Shown here: positions 52,205 through 62,162 of the stretch, piece by piece
How positions within the stretch are numbered: the stretch's first letter is position 1
Layout of the letters: the number at the start of each line of letters is the position of its first letter
Source of the DNA: Dolomitihabitans soli
Lineage (GTDB): Bacteria; Actinomycetota; Actinomycetes; Streptosporangiales; Streptosporangiaceae
Assembly: GCF_022213955.1 (NCBI RefSeq)
Contig: NZ_JAKNTW010000006.1
Coordinates: forward strand, 1-64,000
Reading direction: 5' to 3'
Length of the DNA: 64,000 bases
Position numbers and translations under genes: made by a program
Notes under the pieces: model-generated
Told to the model about the DNA's origin: nothing
What the model saw: the letters and a program-made list of their open reading frames with translations, nothing else
Databases searched by the model: none

Positions 52205-53101
52205 ATGGCAGCTCTGCGGTTTGACGGAAAGGTCGCGCTGGTGACCGGCGCCGGCCATGGTCTGGGACGCTCGCACGCGCTCCTGCTGGCCGAGCGCGGC
52301 GCCAAGGTGGTCGTCAACGACCTGGGCGGCTCACTCGACGGCACCGGCGCCTCGGCCGGGCCGGCCGCCGACGTGGTGGAGCTGATCAACAAGAACGGCG
52401 GCGAGGCCGTCGCGAACACCGACAACGTCGCCACTCCCGAGGGCGCCAAGGCGATCGTGGCCGCCGCCGTCGACGGCTTCGGCAGGCTCGACATCGTCGT
52501 CAACAACGCCGGCATCCTGCGCGACAAGTCGTTCGGCAAGATGTCCGTCGAGGAGTTCGACGCCGTGCTCGCCGTACACGTGCGGGGGGCGTTCCTGGTC
52601 AGCCGGGCGGCGTTCCCCTACCTCAAGGAGCAGGGGTACGGGCGGATCGTCAACACGTCGTCGCCGGCGGGCCTGTTCGGCAACTTCGGCCAGGCGAACT
52701 ACTCGACCGCGAAGATGGGTCTGGTCGGCCTGACCAAGACGCTCGGCATCGAGGGCGCGCGGGCGAACATCAAGGCCAACGCGATCGCGCCGATCGCCTG
52801 GACCCGGATGACCGAGGCGCTGCTCCCCGCCGAGTTCGAGGCGAAGTTCACTCCGGAGAGGGTGAGCGCCCTGGTCGCCTTCCTCGCCCACGAGACCTGC
52901 GGCGCCACCGGCGAGGTCTTCAGCGTGGGCGGTGGCCGGGTGGCCCGCGTGTTCGTCGCCGAAGGGCCCGGTTGGCGCCAGGACGACCACACCGTCGAGG
53001 ACATCCGCGACAACTGGGATGCCATCATGTCCGAACAGCCCTACCTGACCCCCACCACTCTCGGTGAGCAGGCCAGCGCCTCCATGAGGGCCATGCTCTG
53101 A
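52205..53101 (+). CDS. SDR dehydrogenase, peroxisomal MFE-2-like (3-hydroxyacyl-CoA type)
   Basis: 298 residues with GGGAGG upstream. Rossmann GAGHGLGRSHALLLAERGAKVVVNDLGG, NNAGILRD, catalytic region NTSSPAGLFGNFGQANYSTAK with the Tyr and Lys, and the FSVGGGRVARVFVAEG C-terminal part typical of MFE-2-type dehydrogenases acting on hydroxyacyl-CoA. Suggests beta-oxidation or steroid side-chain work with the divergent dehydrogenase. Confidence 0.92.
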   Translation: MAALRFDGKVALVTGAGHGLGRSHALLLAERGAKVVVNDLGGSLDGTGASAGPAADVVELINKNGGEAVANTDNVATPEGAKAIVAAAVDGFGRLDIVVNNAGILRDKSFGKMSVEEFDAVLAVHVRGAFLVSRAAFPYLKEQGYGRIVNTSSPAGLFGNFGQANYSTAKMGLVGLTKTLGIEGARANIKANAIAPIAWTRMTEALLPAEFEAKFTPERVSALVAFLAHETCGATGEVFSVGGGRVARVFVAEGPGWRQDDHTVEDIRDNWDAIMSEQPYLTPTTLGEQASASMRAML

Positions 53102-53173
53102 CCCCTGGCTCCATACGCGTCGCCGCATCACCTCAATGGACGGGTGGTGCGGCGTCCGGCCGTTATGGAGCGG

Positions 53174-53536
53174 TTATGACTTGTCCATCAGTTCGATCCA
53201 GTCGTTCACCAGCTTCTCCAGCACGTCCTTGTTGGCCTCGATCTCTTCCATGCTGTGGAACTTGGCGTAGGCGCGGCCCTTGGGACCCGCTTCGAGCAGG
53301 CCGGACTCGTCCTTGAGCAGGTCGCCCTTGTGGAAGATGACGGGCACGTAATTCTTGACCCGCGGGTTGAGGCTGGCCAGGTCCTCCTTGTAGAAGAAGC
53401 TGGGGCCGCCCCACTTGATATCTTCCTCGATCTTGGAGCTGGCCTTTACGAAAATGTCTCTGACGGCTGCTATCTCCGCCTTCATCGGGTGTTCGAGCTT
53501 GCCCAGGAACTCGTTTACCTTCTTTGTCTCGGTCAT
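53174..53536 (-). CDS. DUF1801 domain protein
   Basis: 120 residues from ATG 53536. Pattern: HPMKAEIAAVRDIFVKASSKIEEDIKWGGPSFFYK with the conserved KWG.PSF block, then VIFHKGDLL. This YdhG-like family has no known enzymatic function. No good RBS is visible. Confidence 0.85.
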   Translation of the reverse strand: MTETKKVNEFLGKLEHPMKAEIAAVRDIFVKASSKIEEDIKWGGPSFFYKEDLASLNPRVKNYVPVIFHKGDLLKDESGLLEAGPKGRAYAKFHSMEEIEANKDVLEKLVNDWIELMDKS

Positions 53537-53639
53537 GCTGCTAGTTTCTATCACCGCGCCATAAGATGATCAATCGCATTCGGCGTTTTCTGGGGTTCCG
53601 GACCACATTTAGGGGTGGTGGCCGGGGTGCCGGACGTGA

Positions 53640-54833
53640 TCAGGTGGCGATGGTCCGATCGACCGCGTCCGGGGCCAGCACGTGCTCGATGACCATGACC
53701 GCGGCGCCGATGACGCCCGCGCGGTCGCCCAGGTCGCTGGCGCGGATGCTGAGGTGCTGGGTGGCCAGGGGGAGCGACCGGCTGTAGATCACCTCGCGGA
53801 CTCCGGCGAGGACGTGCTCTCCCGCCTCGGCGATGTCGCCGCCGATCACGATCACGGCGGGGTTGAAGAAGTTGACGATCGAGGCGAGGACCACCCCGAC
53901 CTCGCGTCCGGCCTGCCGTACGAGCTGGACGGCCTGGGTGTTGCCGGCTCTGACCAGGCGGACCACGTCGCGGCTGCCGGTGGCCTCGACGCCTGCCGCC
54001 TTCAGCCGGCCGGCCAGGGCGCCGCCGCTGGCGACGGCTTCCAGGCAGCCGACGTTGCCGCAGCGGCAGACCACGTCGTCGAAGGAGGGCACCTGGATGT
54101 GGCCGATGTCGCCCGCCGCGCCCTGGGCGCCCCAGTGCAGCCGGCGACCCGCGATGATGCCGCAGCCGATGCCGGTGCCGATCTTGACGAAGATCAGGTG
54201 GTCGGTCTCGGGGCGGGCCGTCCAGTGCTCGCCCAGGGCCATGATGTTCACGTCGTTGTCGACCAGCACGGGGGCGCCGAGGCGCTCGCCCAGCCAGGCG
54301 GGCACGGGGAAACCGTCCCAGCCGGGCATTATCGGCGGGTTGACGGGCCGTCCGGTGCCGTGTTCCACCGGTCCGGGCAGGCCGACGCCGATGCCGCACA
54401 CCTCGGGCAGCCGGTGGCCGCACTCGGCGAGCAACTCCTCGAACGCCGTGGCCAGCCATCCGAGCACGTGCTCGGGACCTCTGTCTATGGCCAGGTCGGC
54501 GGTGTGCTCGCCGAGGACCGCTCCGGTGAGGTCGGTGACGGCCAGCCGGGCGTGGGTCGCGCCCAGGTCGGCGGCGAGCACGATCCGGGCGTCCCGGTTG
54601 AAGGAGAAGGCGACGGCGGGCCGTCCGCCCGAGGAGATGGCGTCGTCCGCCGGGACGATCCACCGCTGGGTGAGCAGTGCGTCGAGCCGCTGCGAAACCG
54701 TGGATCTCGCGAGGCCGGTGAGCTGGACCAGCTCGGCGCGCGTGCGCGCCTGGCCGTCGCGCAGGATCGAGAGCAGCGCTCCCGCTCCCGCAGCCGGGCC
54801 TCCGCCGGCCTCGCTCAGCGTGTCCTGGGCCAA
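53640..54833 (-). CDS. ROK-family transcriptional regulator (left of the sugar operon)
   Basis: 397 residues from TTG 54833 with AAAGGGGG upstream. Winged helix (TRAELVQLTGLARSTVSQRLDALLTQRWI) then the ROK sugar-kinase-like fold: ADLGATHARLAVTDL, GIGVGLPGPVEHGTGRPVNPPIMPGW, DNDVNIMALGE, IGTGIGCGI and the CRCGNVGCLE zinc motif. Back to back with a second ROK gene, sharing the promoter region 54834-55108. Confidence 0.92.
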   Translation of the reverse strand: MAQDTLSEAGGGPAAGAGALLSILRDGQARTRAELVQLTGLARSTVSQRLDALLTQRWIVPADDAISSGGRPAVAFSFNRDARIVLAADLGATHARLAVTDLTGAVLGEHTADLAIDRGPEHVLGWLATAFEELLAECGHRLPEVCGIGVGLPGPVEHGTGRPVNPPIMPGWDGFPVPAWLGERLGAPVLVDNDVNIMALGEHWTARPETDHLIFVKIGTGIGCGIIAGRRLHWGAQGAAGDIGHIQVPSFDDVVCRCGNVGCLEAVASGGALAGRLKAAGVEATGSRDVVRLVRAGNTQAVQLVRQAGREVGVVLASIVNFFNPAVIVIGGDIAEAGEHVLAGVREVIYSRSLPLATQHLSIRASDLGDRAGVIGAAVMVIEHVLAPDAVDRTIAT

Positions 54834-54888
54834 GACCGCCCCCTTTCGCGATGTCGCTTCCGATGATCCCAGATCTCATTATGGCCTA

Positions 54889-54935
54889 CGTCAACAGACT
54901 TTTGCTTGACCGCAATCATAAGTCGCGCTTAGCAT
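54889..54935. promoter_or_regulatory. Divergent promoters of the two ROK genes
   Basis: Plus strand: TTGACC (54906) and TAGCAT (54930), 18-bp spacing. Minus strand: TTGACG (54894-54889), with a weak TGGGAT 17 bp further on. An inverted repeat GTCAA-N11-TTGAC (54890-54910) covers both -35 boxes, which would let one repressor control both genes. Confidence 0.55.
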
Positions 54936-55108
54936 CCCGAAACATGAAGGACATAGGCCAGGCGTCCGCCGATGCTGTCGGTGCTCGCGGACTCACGCGA
55001 ACTTTCGCCGATCTGGGCGGAAGTTGAGGCTGGCGTGTCAAAAGGTCTTCACAAGGCGCCGCAGCCGGGGTTAGCTTCTGCTCAGGTCACTCCGATGTGG
55101 GGGGCACT

Positions 55109-56290
55109 GTGAAGCGGATGTCGCTGCGGCCGGAGAACGCGCAGCAGGCCGGCCTGCTCCTGCTGCTCCGGGACGGCCCCCGCTCCCGGGCCGAGCTGGG
55201 AGACCTGGGAGAGCTGTCGAGATCCAGGCTCACCCTGGAACTGGGCCGGCTGGTCGAACTGGGCCTGGTGGAATCGGCCGGTTTCGCCGCCTCCAGGGGC
55301 GGCCGCCGATCAGGCATGGTACGGCTGGCGGAGGGCCTGCGATTCGCCGGCGTCGACGTCGGCGCGACCTCGATCGACGTGGCCGTCACCAACGGCGAGC
55401 TGGAGATCATCGGCCACGCGAACGAGCCCTGCGACGTACGGCGCGGCCCGGCGTACGTCCTCGACCGCACGTTGGACCTGCTCGGCAAGTTGCGCGACGA
55501 AGGCCACTACCACCGTCTGCAGGGCGCCGGGATCGGCGTCCCGGGCCCGGTCAGCTTCCGCGACGGCCGGCCCGTCGCCCCGCCGATCATGCCGGGCTGG
55601 GACCGCTACCCGGTGCGCGAGACGATCGGCCAGCAACTCGGCTGCCCGGCCGTGGTCGACAACGACGTGAACATCATGGCCCTGGGCGAACTGCACGCCG
55701 GGCTCGCCAAGCAGGTGGGCGACTTCCTGCTCGTCAAGATCGGCACCGGCGTCGGCTGCGGGATCGTGGTGGACGGCAAGGTCTACCGCGGCGTGTCGGG
55801 CAGCGCCGGCGACATCGGCCACATCCGGGTCGACGACCACGGCCCGGTCTGCGCCTGCGGGAACACGGGTTGCCTTGAGGCCTATTTCGGGGGCGCCGCC
55901 CTTGCGAGGGAGGCACAGGCCGTCGCGAGCCGCTCGCCGTACCTGGCGGAGCGGCTCGCCGCGGCCGGTTCGCTCACCGCGCGGGACGTGGCCATCGCGG
56001 CGGACAAGGGCGACGCGGCGGCGGCCCGGCTCATCCGCGACGGAGGCAGGCGGGTCGGCGTGGTGCTGGCCGGCCTGGTCAGCTTCTTCAACCCCGGCCT
56101 CGTGATCATCGCAGGCGGTGTCGCCCGGCTGGGCCACGTGCTGCTCGCGGAGATCAGGAGCGTCGTCTACCGCCGTTCGCTGCCGCTCGCGACCGGCAAC
56201 CTGCCCATCGTGCTCTCCGAGCTCGGCGAGACCGCGGGCGTGATCGGCGCGGCCAGCCTCGCGAGCGACCACGTGTTCAGCGCGTCATGA
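55109..56290 (+). CDS. ROK-family transcriptional regulator (first gene of sugar operon)
   Basis: 393 residues from GTG 55109 (GGGGGG upstream). Winged helix (RSRAELGDLGELSRSRLTLELGRLVELGLV), ROK domain VDVGATSIDVAVTNG, GIGVPGPVSFRDGRPVAPPIMPGW, DNDVNIMALGE, and the CACGNTGCLE zinc motif. It starts the operon with the transporter genes and is the closest candidate for its repressor; the ligand is presumably the transported sugar or its phosphate. Confidence 0.92.
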   Translation: MKRMSLRPENAQQAGLLLLLRDGPRSRAELGDLGELSRSRLTLELGRLVELGLVESAGFAASRGGRRSGMVRLAEGLRFAGVDVGATSIDVAVTNGELEIIGHANEPCDVRRGPAYVLDRTLDLLGKLRDEGHYHRLQGAGIGVPGPVSFRDGRPVAPPIMPGWDRYPVRETIGQQLGCPAVVDNDVNIMALGELHAGLAKQVGDFLLVKIGTGVGCGIVVDGKVYRGVSGSAGDIGHIRVDDHGPVCACGNTGCLEAYFGGAALAREAQAVASRSPYLAERLAAAGSLTARDVAIAADKGDAAAARLIRDGGRRVGVVLAGLVSFFNPGLVIIAGGVARLGHVLLAEIRSVVYRRSLPLATGNLPIVLSELGETAGVIGAASLASDHVFSAS

Positions 56291-56305
56291 CCGATCGGAG
56301 GTCCC

Positions 56306-57820
56306 ATGTCTGAGGACGCCCCTCTCCTGGTGATGCGGGGGATCGTCAAGGAGTTCCCCGGGGTGCGCGCGCTGGACGGCGTGGACCTGGAGGTCCGCGC
56401 CGGCGAGGTGCACTGCCTGCTCGGCCAGAACGGCGCGGGCAAGTCGACCCTGATCAAGATCCTGGCCGGCGCCCAGCTGCCCGACAAGGGGACGATCACG
56501 CTGGGCGGCGCGCAGGTGCGCGCGGCGAATCCCACGGCCGCGATCCGGCTCGGCATCTCGACGATCTACCAGGAACTCGACCTGGTCGACGGGTTGAGCG
56601 CGGCCGACAACATCTTCCTGGGACACGAGAAGGCCAGCCTCGGGTTCACCCGCCGGGCGGAGAGCAACCGTGCCGCCCGCGAACTGCTCGACCGCCTCGG
56701 TCACGGCGAGATCCGGCCGGGCGGCGAGGTGGGCCGGCTGTCGCCGGCGGGCAAACAGGTGGTCAGCATGGCCCGTGCGCTGTCGCACGACGCCCGTCTG
56801 ATCATCATGGACGAGCCGTCCGCGGCGCTGTCCCACGACGAGGTGGGCAACCTGTTCCGGATCATCAGGGAACTGACCGCGCAGGGCGTGGCGGTGGTCT
56901 ACATCTCACACCGGCTGGAGGAGATCCGGGAGATCGGCGACCGGGTGACGGTGCTCAAGGACGGCCGGACCGCCGCCGTCGGGCTGCCCGCCAAGGACAC
57001 CCCGACCTCCCAGATCGTGTCGCTGATGACGGGCCGCAACGTGGAGTACGTGTTCCCGCCGCGCCGCACCGAGCCGCCGGGTGCCGAGGTGCTGAAGGTG
57101 ACGGACCTGGTGGTGCCGGGAGTCGTCTCCGGGGTGTCGTTCTCGGTGCGCGCGGGCGAGATCGTGGGGCTGGCCGGACTGGTCGGCTCGGGCCGCTCGG
57201 AGATCGTCGAGGCGATCTACGGCGCGCGCCGGGCCTCCGGCCGAATCCTGCTGGACGGCCATGCCGTACGGCCGGGCAGCACGAGCCGGGCGGTGCGACT
57301 GGGGATGGGACTGGCTCCGGAGGAACGCAAGGCGCAGGCCCTGCTGCTCGACCAGAGCGTGGCCCGCAACATCACCCTCGGCGGGCTGGAGCGCTTCTCG
57401 CGGTTCGGCTGGATCGATCGGCGGCGGGAACTGGCCGAGGCGCGGACGCTGGCGGAGACCCTGGACATCCGGCCCGGTGACGTGCGCAGGCCGATCAAGA
57501 CGCTGTCGGGCGGCAACCAGCAGAAGGCCGTCCTGGCGCGCTGGCTGGTGAACGGCCGCAAACTGCTGCTGCTGGACGAGCCGACCCGCGGCGTGGACGT
57601 GGGGGCGCGGGCGGAACTCTACGCCGTGATCCGGCGGCTGGCCGACGAGGGGATCGGCGTGCTGCTGGTCTCCAGCGAGGTACCCGAGGTGCTCGGCCTG
57701 GCCGATCGGGTGCTCGTCATCCGCGAGGGCGCGGTCGTGCACGAGGCCGCCGCCCGTGATCTCGACGAACACCAGGTGCTCGATCTGGTCATGGCCACAT
57801 CGACAGGAGGATTCCGGTGA
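56306..57820 (+). CDS. Sugar ABC transporter ATP-binding protein (RbsA/MglA type)
   Basis: 504 residues, two fused ABC domains. First: Walker A GQNGAGKST (40-48), IYQELDLVDGLS Q-loop, degenerate signature LSPAGKQ, Walker B LIIMDEPSAAL. Second: GLAGLVGSGRSEI in place of Walker A, intact signature LSGGNQQK, and DEPTRGVDVGA. Such a pair with one degenerate P-loop is normal for monosaccharide importers. 16 bp behind the ROK gene. Confidence 0.95.
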   Translation: MSEDAPLLVMRGIVKEFPGVRALDGVDLEVRAGEVHCLLGQNGAGKSTLIKILAGAQLPDKGTITLGGAQVRAANPTAAIRLGISTIYQELDLVDGLSAADNIFLGHEKASLGFTRRAESNRAARELLDRLGHGEIRPGGEVGRLSPAGKQVVSMARALSHDARLIIMDEPSAALSHDEVGNLFRIIRELTAQGVAVVYISHRLEEIREIGDRVTVLKDGRTAAVGLPAKDTPTSQIVSLMTGRNVEYVFPPRRTEPPGAEVLKVTDLVVPGVVSGVSFSVRAGEIVGLAGLVGSGRSEIVEAIYGARRASGRILLDGHAVRPGSTSRAVRLGMGLAPEERKAQALLLDQSVARNITLGGLERFSRFGWIDRRRELAEARTLAETLDIRPGDVRRPIKTLSGGNQQKAVLARWLVNGRKLLLLDEPTRGVDVGARAELYAVIRRLADEGIGVLLVSSEVPEVLGLADRVLVIREGAVVHEAAARDLDEHQVLDLVMATSTGGFR

Positions 57821-58836
57821 AAGAGGCGACACCCGTGCCGCCCGTGGAAGAGCGTGAAGTCAAGCCCAGGGCGCGGAGCGCCGGCGCGGTGCGGCTGGGC
57901 CGGATCAGCGAGGCACGGCACGTGGGCCTGGTCCTGGCGATCGTGCTGCTGGCGCTCGTCGGGCTGGTGACCAGGCCGGAGAACTTCGCCACGACGTCGA
58001 ACCTGGTCAGCATCCTGACTCTGGCCTCGACCATCGGCGTGATCACGGTCGGCATGACATTCGTGATCATCGGTGGCGGGATCGACCTGTCGGTGGGCGC
58101 GGTGATGGCGCTGGCGTCGGTGTGGGCCACGACACTGGCCACCCAGTCGTACGGGCCGGTGGTGATGGCCGTCTGCGCGATCCTGGTCGGGACCGGAGCG
58201 GGGCTGGTGAGCGGGTTCCTGATCGCCTACGGGCGGCTGGTGCCGTTCATCGCCACGCTGGCGATGCTGGTCGCCGCGCGCGGGCTCGCGCAGCGGATGT
58301 CGGACCGGAATAGCCAGCTCATCCCATCCGACAACGCGCTGGTGGAGTTGTCCACCACGCGGGTGCTGGGGGTGCCGCTGCTGGTCTACATCTTCGCGCT
58401 GGTGGTGGTGATCGGCTGGCTGGTGCTGAACCGGACCACCTTCGGCCGCCGTACCTACGCGGTGGGCGGCAACCCGGAGGCCGCGCGGCTGGCGGGCATC
58501 GACGTGCGCAGGCACACGATGTTGCTCTACGCCCTGTCGGGCCTGTGCTGCGGCATCGCGGCGATCATCATCATGGCCAGGACCACGAGCGGCGCCTCCA
58601 CCCACGGCGACTTGTACGAGCTGGACGCGATCGCGGCGGTGATCATCGGCGGCACCCTGCTGACCGGCGGCCGCGGCTCGATCATCGGCGCCATCCTCGG
58701 CCTGCTGGTCTTCACCCTGATCACCAACCTCTTCATCCTCAACGGTCTCGACACCGCTGACCAGCTCATCGCCAAAGGGCTGATCATCATCGTCGCCGTA
58801 CTGCTCCAGAGGCGAAGCCTCGAAACACGCACCTAG
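57817..58836 (+). CDS. Sugar ABC transporter permease (RbsC type)
   Basis: 339 residues from GTG 57817, overlapping the ATPase gene by 4 nt. Several membrane segments and the family blocks VGMTFVIIGGGIDLSVGAVMAL, NRTTFGRRTYAVGGNPEAARLAGI and LYELDAIAAVIIGGTLLTGGRGS. A short basic cytoplasmic N-terminus precedes the first helix. Confidence 0.95.
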   Translation: MKEATPVPPVEEREVKPRARSAGAVRLGRISEARHVGLVLAIVLLALVGLVTRPENFATTSNLVSILTLASTIGVITVGMTFVIIGGGIDLSVGAVMALASVWATTLATQSYGPVVMAVCAILVGTGAGLVSGFLIAYGRLVPFIATLAMLVAARGLAQRMSDRNSQLIPSDNALVELSTTRVLGVPLLVYIFALVVVIGWLVLNRTTFGRRTYAVGGNPEAARLAGIDVRRHTMLLYALSGLCCGIAAIIIMARTTSGASTHGDLYELDAIAAVIIGGTLLTGGRGSIIGAILGLLVFTLITNLFILNGLDTADQLIAKGLIIIVAVLLQRRSLETRT

Positions 58837-58844
58837 GAGAACGA

Positions 58845-59903
58845 ATGAGCGAGAGAGTCGGACGCCGTGGCTTCCTGCTCGGCGGGGCCGTGGTCGGCGC
58901 CGGTGCCCTGGTCACCGCGTGCACCAGCAACGAACCGGCGGCCGCGCCCGCCGCGAGCCAGGCGCCGCAGCCGGCCGCGACCGGCGCGAACGACCAGCCG
59001 GGGGAGAAGGTGCGGATCGGGTTCTCCGCCCCCGCGGCCGACCACGGCTGGATCGCCGCGATCGCCAAGAACGCGGAGGCCGCCGCGAAGGAATTCACCG
59101 ACGTGGAGTTCGTCCCGGTCGAGCCGACCAACGACATCAACCAGCAGATCTCTGCGGTGGAGTCGCTGATCCAGCAGAAGGTCAGCGCGCTGGTGGTGCT
59201 TCCCAACGACGGCGGGCAGCTCAACCAGGTGGCCCGCCAGGCGATGGACGCCGGAATCCCGGTGATCAACCTGGACCGGGTCTTCCCCGACAAGCTGTCG
59301 TACCGGACCTGGATCGGCGGCGACAACTACGGCATGGGCGTGGCCGCAGGCAACCACGTCGCGGCCAAGCTCAAGGAGAAGAAGGTCACCAATCCGGTGA
59401 TCGTCGAGATTCAGGGCATCGCGACCCTGCCGCTCACCCAGGACCGCAGCAAGGGCTTCGCCGACGCGCTCAAGTCGCACGGCTTCAGCGTCACGGCCAA
59501 GCAGGACGCCCAGTTCACCGTCGAGTCGGGGAACGAGGTCGCCAGCAGCCTGCTCCAGGCCCACAAGAAGATCGACGCGATGTGGAACCACGACGACGAC
59601 CAGGGCATCGGCGTGCTCGCGGCGATCAAGGAGGCCGGCCGCGACGAGTTCTTCATGGTCGGCGGCGCCGGCTCCGCCAACGCCATGCGTGACATCCAGA
59701 CGGGTGGCTCCGTGCTGGAGGCGACGGTGACCTACAGCCCCACCATGGCCTCCTCGGCGATCAAGCTGGCCCGGCTGGTCGCGCAGGGCAAGGGGATGAG
59801 CGACCTGGTGGAGAACCAGGTCCCGCAGTCGATCACGCTGGCCTCGGAGACCATCACCAAGGAGAACGTGGGGCAGTACCTGCCTTTGGGCTTCGAATCC
59901 TGA
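58845..59903 (+). CDS. Sugar-binding lipoprotein of ABC transporter
   Basis: 352 residues. The twin-Arg signal RRGFLLGG plus lipobox LVTAC with lipid-carrying C26 predict Tat export and a lipoprotein anchored outside. Periplasmic-binding-protein-like fold (Peripla_BP_4): IGFSAPAADHGWIAAIAKNAEAAAKEF, NQQISAVESLIQQKVSALVVLPNDG, IPVINLDRVF, and AMWNHDDDQGIGVLAAIKEAG. Supplies sugar to the permease. Confidence 0.94.
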   Translation: MSERVGRRGFLLGGAVVGAGALVTACTSNEPAAAPAASQAPQPAATGANDQPGEKVRIGFSAPAADHGWIAAIAKNAEAAAKEFTDVEFVPVEPTNDINQQISAVESLIQQKVSALVVLPNDGGQLNQVARQAMDAGIPVINLDRVFPDKLSYRTWIGGDNYGMGVAAGNHVAAKLKEKKVTNPVIVEIQGIATLPLTQDRSKGFADALKSHGFSVTAKQDAQFTVESGNEVASSLLQAHKKIDAMWNHDDDQGIGVLAAIKEAGRDEFFMVGGAGSANAMRDIQTGGSVLEATVTYSPTMASSAIKLARLVAQGKGMSDLVENQVPQSITLASETITKENVGQYLPLGFES

Positions 59904-59918
59904 TCGGGGGATCATTTC

Positions 59919-61100
59919 GTGCGTGACAACAGGCCGGCGCTGGGGGTCGGCATCGTGGGCTATGCCTTCATGGGCCGCGTTCACTCCCAGGCATGGCGCA
60001 GCGTGGACGCGTTCTTCGACCTGCCGGTACGGCCCGCGATGGCGGCGCTGTCCGGCAGGTCCGCCGACGCCGCCGACGCCGCCGGACGTCTCGGCTGGGC
60101 GGCTGTGGAGCATGACTGGAAGCAGCTGATCCGCCGCGACGACGTCCAGATCGTGGACATCTGCACCCCTGGCGACACGCACGCGGAGATCGCGATCGCC
60201 GCGCTGCAGGCGGGTAAGCACGTGTTGTGCGAGAAGCCGCTGGCCAACACGGTCGCTGAGGCCGAGGCGATGGCGGCCGCGGCCCGGGACGCCTCGGCCA
60301 GGGGAGTGCGTTCGATGGTGGCCTTCAACTACCGGCGGGTTCCGGCGATCGCGCTGGCCCGCCGGCTGGTCGCCGAGGGCAGGTTGGGCACGATCCGGCA
60401 CGTGCGGGCGCAGTACCTCCAGGACTGGATCACCGATCCCGAGTTCCCGCTGGTGTGGCGGCTGCGCAAGGATCGGGCCGGGTCCGGCGCGCTGGGCGAC
60501 ATCGGCGCGCACATCATCGACAGCGTCTCCTTCATCACCGGGGAGAACCTGGCCGGCGTCTCGGCGATCACCGAGACGTTCGTCAAGGAACGCCCGCTGG
60601 CGCAGGCGTCGGCCGGGCTCTCCGGCGACGGCCGGAGCGGATCGACCGGGCAGGTGACGGTGGACGACGCTGCGTTGTTCATCGGCCGGCTGGAGGGCGG
60701 GGCGCTGGCCTCCTTCGAGGCCACCCGGTTCGCCACCGGCAGGAAGAACGCGCTGCGGATCGAGGTGAACGGCTCCCGGGGCAGCCTGGCCTTCGACTTC
60801 GAGTCGATGAACGAGCTGTGGTTCCACGACGAGACCCTGCCCGCGGCCGAGGCCGGGTTCCGGCGGATCCTGGTGACCGAGGGCGACCATCCGTACATGG
60901 ACGCCTGGTGGCCGCCCGGGCACGGTCTGGGTTACGAGCACACCTTCACCCACGAGGTGAAGGATTTCCTGGAGGCCATCGTCGCCGACACCGACCCCAC
61001 CCCGTCCTTCGACGACGGCCTGCGCGTGCAGCGGGTGCTCGCGGCGGTCGAACACAGCGCTGCCCACGACAGCCGATACGTACCCGTGGAGGAAGTATGA
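59919..61100 (+). CDS. Gfo/Idh/MocA-family oxidoreductase
   Basis: 393 residues from GTG 59919. N-terminal Rossmann start [19 protein letters not shown], then [34 protein letters not shown] with the catalytic Lys in EKP. The C-terminal domain with [21 protein letters not shown] is the substrate-binding part. NAD(P)-dependent oxidation of the sugar taken up by the transporter is the likely job. Confidence 0.94.
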   Translation: MRDNRPALGVGIVGYAFMGRVHSQAWRSVDAFFDLPVRPAMAALSGRSADAADAAGRLGWAAVEHDWKQLIRRDDVQIVDICTPGDTHAEIAIAALQAGKHVLCEKPLANTVAEAEAMAAAARDASARGVRSMVAFNYRRVPAIALARRLVAEGRLGTIRHVRAQYLQDWITDPEFPLVWRLRKDRAGSGALGDIGAHIIDSVSFITGENLAGVSAITETFVKERPLAQASAGLSGDGRSGSTGQVTVDDAALFIGRLEGGALASFEATRFATGRKNALRIEVNGSRGSLAFDFESMNELWFHDETLPAAEAGFRRILVTEGDHPYMDAWWPPGHGLGYEHTFTHEVKDFLEAIVADTDPTPSFDDGLRVQRVLAAVEHSAAHDSRYVPVEEV

Positions 61101-62104
61101 CCCGCCCCGTCACGTTGTTCACCGGCCAGTGGGCCGACCTGCCCTTCGAAGAGGTGTGCCGGCTGGCATCCGGCTGGGGCTACGACGGTCTGGAGATCGC
61201 CTGCTGGGGCGACCACTTCGAGGTCGACAAGGCCCTGGCCGACGACACCTACGTCGCCCGCAAGCTCGAAACCCTCGACAAGCACAACCTGAAGGTCTGG
61301 ACGATCTCCAACCACCTCCTCGGCCAGGCCATCTGCGACCACCCCATCGACCAGCGCCACGAGGCGATCCTGCCCGCCCGAATCTGGGGCTCGGGCGACC
61401 CCGAGGAGGTACGGCAGCGCGCCGCGGCGGAGATGAAGGACACCGCCCGCGCCGCCGCCCTGCTCGGCGTGGACACGGTGGTCGGCTTCACCGGCTCCTC
61501 CATCTGGCACACGGTGGCGATGTTCCCGCCCGTGCCGCCCGCCATGATCGAGGCCGGGTACGCCGACTTCGCCGCCCGCTGGAACCCGATCCTCGACGTC
61601 TTCGACGAGGTCGGCGTGCGGTTCGCGCACGAGGTCCACCCCAGCGAGATCGCCTACGACTACCACACCACGGTCGCCACCCTGGAGGCCATCGGGCACC
61701 GCCCGGCGTTCGGGCTGAACTGGGACCCCTCGCACATGGTGTGGCAGCAGATCGACCCGGTGAACTTCATCCTCGACTTCGCCGACCGGATCTACCACGT
61801 CGACTGCAAGGACACCAAGGTCCGCGTGGGCGACGGCCGCCGCGGCCGGCTCTCCTCCCACCTGCCCTGGGCCGACCTGCGCCGGGGCTGGGACTTCGTC
61901 TCCACCGGCCGGGGCGACGTCCCCTGGGAGGACTGCTTCCGCGCCCTCAACTCCATCGGCTACCAGGGCCCGGTCTCCATCGAATGGGAGGACGCCGGCA
62001 TGGACCGCCTCGACGGCGCCCCCGAGGCCCTCTCCTACATCCGCGAACTCAACGCGATCACACCGCCCACCACGTCCTTCGACGCCGCCTTCGCCTCCGA
62101 CTGA
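61097..62104 (+). CDS. Sugar phosphate isomerase/epimerase (xylose isomerase-like TIM barrel)
   Basis: 335 residues from ATG 61097, overlapping the oxidoreductase by 4 nt. AP-endonuclease-2-type TIM barrel: [46 protein letters not shown] with a metal-binding Glu and His, [21 protein letters not shown], and [12 protein letters not shown]. Probably isomerises the keto-sugar product of the previous enzyme. The operon has no kinase in it, so entry to central metabolism must use another enzyme. Confidence 0.92.
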   Translation: MTRPVTLFTGQWADLPFEEVCRLASGWGYDGLEIACWGDHFEVDKALADDTYVARKLETLDKHNLKVWTISNHLLGQAICDHPIDQRHEAILPARIWGSGDPEEVRQRAAAEMKDTARAAALLGVDTVVGFTGSSIWHTVAMFPPVPPAMIEAGYADFAARWNPILDVFDEVGVRFAHEVHPSEIAYDYHTTVATLEAIGHRPAFGLNWDPSHMVWQQIDPVNFILDFADRIYHVDCKDTKVRVGDGRRGRLSSHLPWADLRRGWDFVSTGRGDVPWEDCFRALNSIGYQGPVSIEWEDAGMDRLDGAPEALSYIRELNAITPPTTSFDAAFASD

Positions 62105-62162
62105 CCCGCCGTCCACGCAGCGAGACCACGCCGGCCATACCTTCCGAACGGGTGTGGCCGGC

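Noticed and set aside
58833-61067. 744-residue minus-strand reading frame
   Set aside because: Antisense of the sugar-binding lipoprotein and the Gfo/Idh/MocA gene; those have clear motifs and overlapping operon structure.
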